Shown here: piece after piece, positions 63,014 to 64,000 of the stretch | Position numbering within the stretch: position 1 is the stretch's first letter | Layout of the letters: each line of letters starts with the position of its first letter | Assembly: GCA_017621225.1 (NCBI GenBank) | Contig: JAGATN010000037.1 | Location: forward strand, 1 to 64,000 | Origin: Muribaculaceae bacterium | GTDB taxonomy: Bacteria > Bacteroidota > Bacteroidia > Bacteroidales > Muribaculaceae | Reading direction: 5' to 3' | Length of the DNA: 64,000 nt | Translations under genes and position numbers: made by a program | Notes under the pieces: model-generated | Seen by the model: the letters and a program-made list of their open reading frames with translations, nothing else | Databases searched by the model: none | Told to the model about the DNA's origin: nothing

Positions 63014-63520
63014 ATGGGAATAAACATAAAGACATACATCAGCAAAATAGCCTGTGTAGTAGCGATGTCGCTGGCAATTTGCGGCTGCTCGCGCGAAAAC
63101 TCATTGGAAGCCGACCTTCAACAGGCCGAAATGTCGGTGGCGCAAGGCGACATGCGCGCCGCAAGCAGCATATTGCGTCACATAGTGAAAGACGGCAAGA
63201 ACCTTTCGGGGCTTCCGGCAAGCAAACTCGCACGACTATCGCTGATATACATGCAAATAGCCGACAGCATGGACCAAAGCGAAAACGTGGCACTCGCCAC
63301 GCAATGCTACAATCAGGCGTTTACCGCCGACCCCGACAGCGCCACGCAGTTTTACTCGTCGGTGTCACCCGAACACACCCGATACACCGTAATGCTCTCG
63401 GCACTGTCGGGCAACCAGAACAATGCCGATTCGATACCCGAATTTGCCGACGACGCGTTCGGCAACGACATGGCCGAGGATTCGACCGCATCACACTCAC
63501 ACGACGCCACTCAACATTAA
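63014..63520 (+). CDS. putative lipoprotein with TPR-like helices
   Basis: A 168-residue protein. The signal ends AICGC (Cys25). The rest (LEADLQQAEMSVAQGDMRAASSILRHIV...ATQCYNQAFTADP) looks like one or two TPR-like helical hairpins, and the end is His/Asp-rich (SHSHDATQH). No specific family recognised. It lies 31 bp after dnaX and 12 bp before the SUI1 gene, so they may be one operon. Confidence 0.65.
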   Translation: MGINIKTYISKIACVVAMSLAICGCSRENSLEADLQQAEMSVAQGDMRAASSILRHIVKDGKNLSGLPASKLARLSLIYMQIADSMDQSENVALATQCYNQAFTADPDSATQFYSSVSPEHTRYTVMLSALSGNQNNADSIPEFADDAFGNDMAEDSTASHSHDATQH

Positions 63521-63532
63521 CGCACTCGAACA

Positions 63533-63865
63533 ATGGACTGGACTGAAGCATTAAAGGCATTCCGCGACGCAAACCCCGACTTGCCGGAAGGTTCGGAACA
63601 AGCCACATCGGAAAACAACGCAAAACCGACGTTGCCGCGACTCGACATATCGTACGAGCGCAAAGGGCGCGCCGGAAAGCCCGCCACCATAATTTCGGGA
63701 TTCACTTGCGACGACAACGAACTTCGCTCGATAGCCTCGACCATAAAAACGAAGATGGGCACGGGCGGATCGGCGCGCGGAAAAGAGATACTGGTTCAGG
63801 GCGACCGCCGCGAACAAGCCGCCGGACTGCTCAAAGAAATGGGCTATAAAGTACGCATATTATAG
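63533..63865 (+). CDS. SUI1/YciH family translation factor-like protein
   Basis: A 110-residue protein. The C-terminal SUI1 fold (about 40-110) has RKGRAGKPATIISGF, the GTGGSARGKEILVQGDRRE loop that resembles eIF1/YciH (TGGSxKxxxIxxQGD), and MGYKVRIL at the end. The N-terminal 35 residues are a polar extension. In bacteria YciH influences start-codon fidelity. Confidence 0.92.
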   Translation: MDWTEALKAFRDANPDLPEGSEQATSENNAKPTLPRLDISYERKGRAGKPATIISGFTCDDNELRSIASTIKTKMGTGGSARGKEILVQGDRREQAAGLLKEMGYKVRIL

Positions 63866-63887
63866 GCACACATCATCCTCCACTTTC

Positions 63888-64000
63888 ATGCTGTCAATAT
63901 ACAAAGCTTCGGCCGGTTCGGGGAAAACGTACAAACTTGCATTCGAATACATCAAACTCCTGCTCGGCTACAAGTCAGAAGGCACCGACAGGTATTACCT
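63888..64000 (+). CDS. UvrD/RecB/AddA-like helicase, 5' end only
   Basis: The first 37 codons of a gene that runs out of the window: MLSIYKASAGSGKTYKLAFE, with a Walker A (ASAGSGKT) near the N-terminus, as in the RecB/AddA-like helicase-nucleases of Bacteroidetes. The ATG is 23 bp after the SUI1 gene. Confidence 0.8.
   Translation, partial: MLSIYKASAGSGKTYKLAFEYIKLLLGYKSEGTDRYY

Overview
The window looks like a chromosomal segment of a gut member of the order Bacteroidales. The evidence is a SusC/SusD polysaccharide-utilisation operon, several lipoprotein or exported glycosidases (GH31, GH43, GH92), a bioG-bioC fusion, CorC/GldE-like, LptC, DUF4924 and AspT/YidE-type proteins in their usual Bacteroidetes form, and many promoters of the Bacteroidetes type (TTTG or TTG, about 20 bp, then TAnnTTTG). 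The TSGGN-free, GC-moderate style and small PUL suggest Muribaculaceae, but the family assignment is inference only. No rRNA, tRNA or cas genes were seen.

Layout. 1-519 is gene-free with a short repeat structure. 520-3198 (-) is ruvX-def-ettA. 3563-10807 (+) is a susC-susD-susE-susF operon, faced by an exported six-hairpin glycosidase (11098-13392, -). 13.5-16.3 kb is an accessory segment (RhuM-PLD protein and a DUF4143 AAA ATPase) bounded by a 31-bp perfect inverted repeat that sits in the outward-facing promoters of the flanking genes. 16.4-18.4 kb (+) is an acyltransferase plus a sigma-54 activator, followed by a small-RNA candidate. 18.7-22.6 kb (+) holds a Sua5 protein, an OLD-like ATPase/DUF4435 protein, menA and a ThiF-like protein. 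22.7-25.3 kb holds a DUF1080 protein and rplY-pth-hslR. 25.4-29.6 kb (-) is an AspT/YidE transporter and a CotH lipoprotein.

29.7-35.9 kb (+) is a GH31 enzyme and the biotin genes bioA-bioF-bioG/C, next to a lone tyrosine recombinase (-). 37.3-41.6 kb (+) is ispD, a frameshifted recG, ndk and an M23 peptidase whose terminator hairpin is split by an IS3-family element (41650-43077). Then come a small membrane protein, a TonB-dependent-receptor-like protein (-), DUF4924 (-), a GH92 lipoprotein and gpmI (+). 50.8-53.3 kb (-) is a compact three-gene operon: stand-alone adenylation domain, GNAT acyltransferase and alpha/beta hydrolase. A second small-RNA candidate with the same 5' part as the first lies at 53.8 kb. 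53.9-61.0 kb (-) holds a GH43 enzyme, gldE-like, lptC, an outer-membrane protein, coaX, a small membrane protein and an ftsB-like gene. 61.2-64.0 kb (+) is dnaX, a lipoprotein, a SUI1 protein and the start of a RecB/AddA-like helicase.

The points most worth a second look are: the paired small-RNA units with a shared promoter-proximal block; the accessory segment with terminal inverted repeats carrying outward promoters; the twin 38-bp repeats that straddle the ATPase promoter; a 164-bp MITE-like element with a partial copy in the accessory segment; the adenylation/GNAT/hydrolase operon without a carrier protein; a 32-bp perfect palindrome inside pth; and the IS that landed in a terminator loop.
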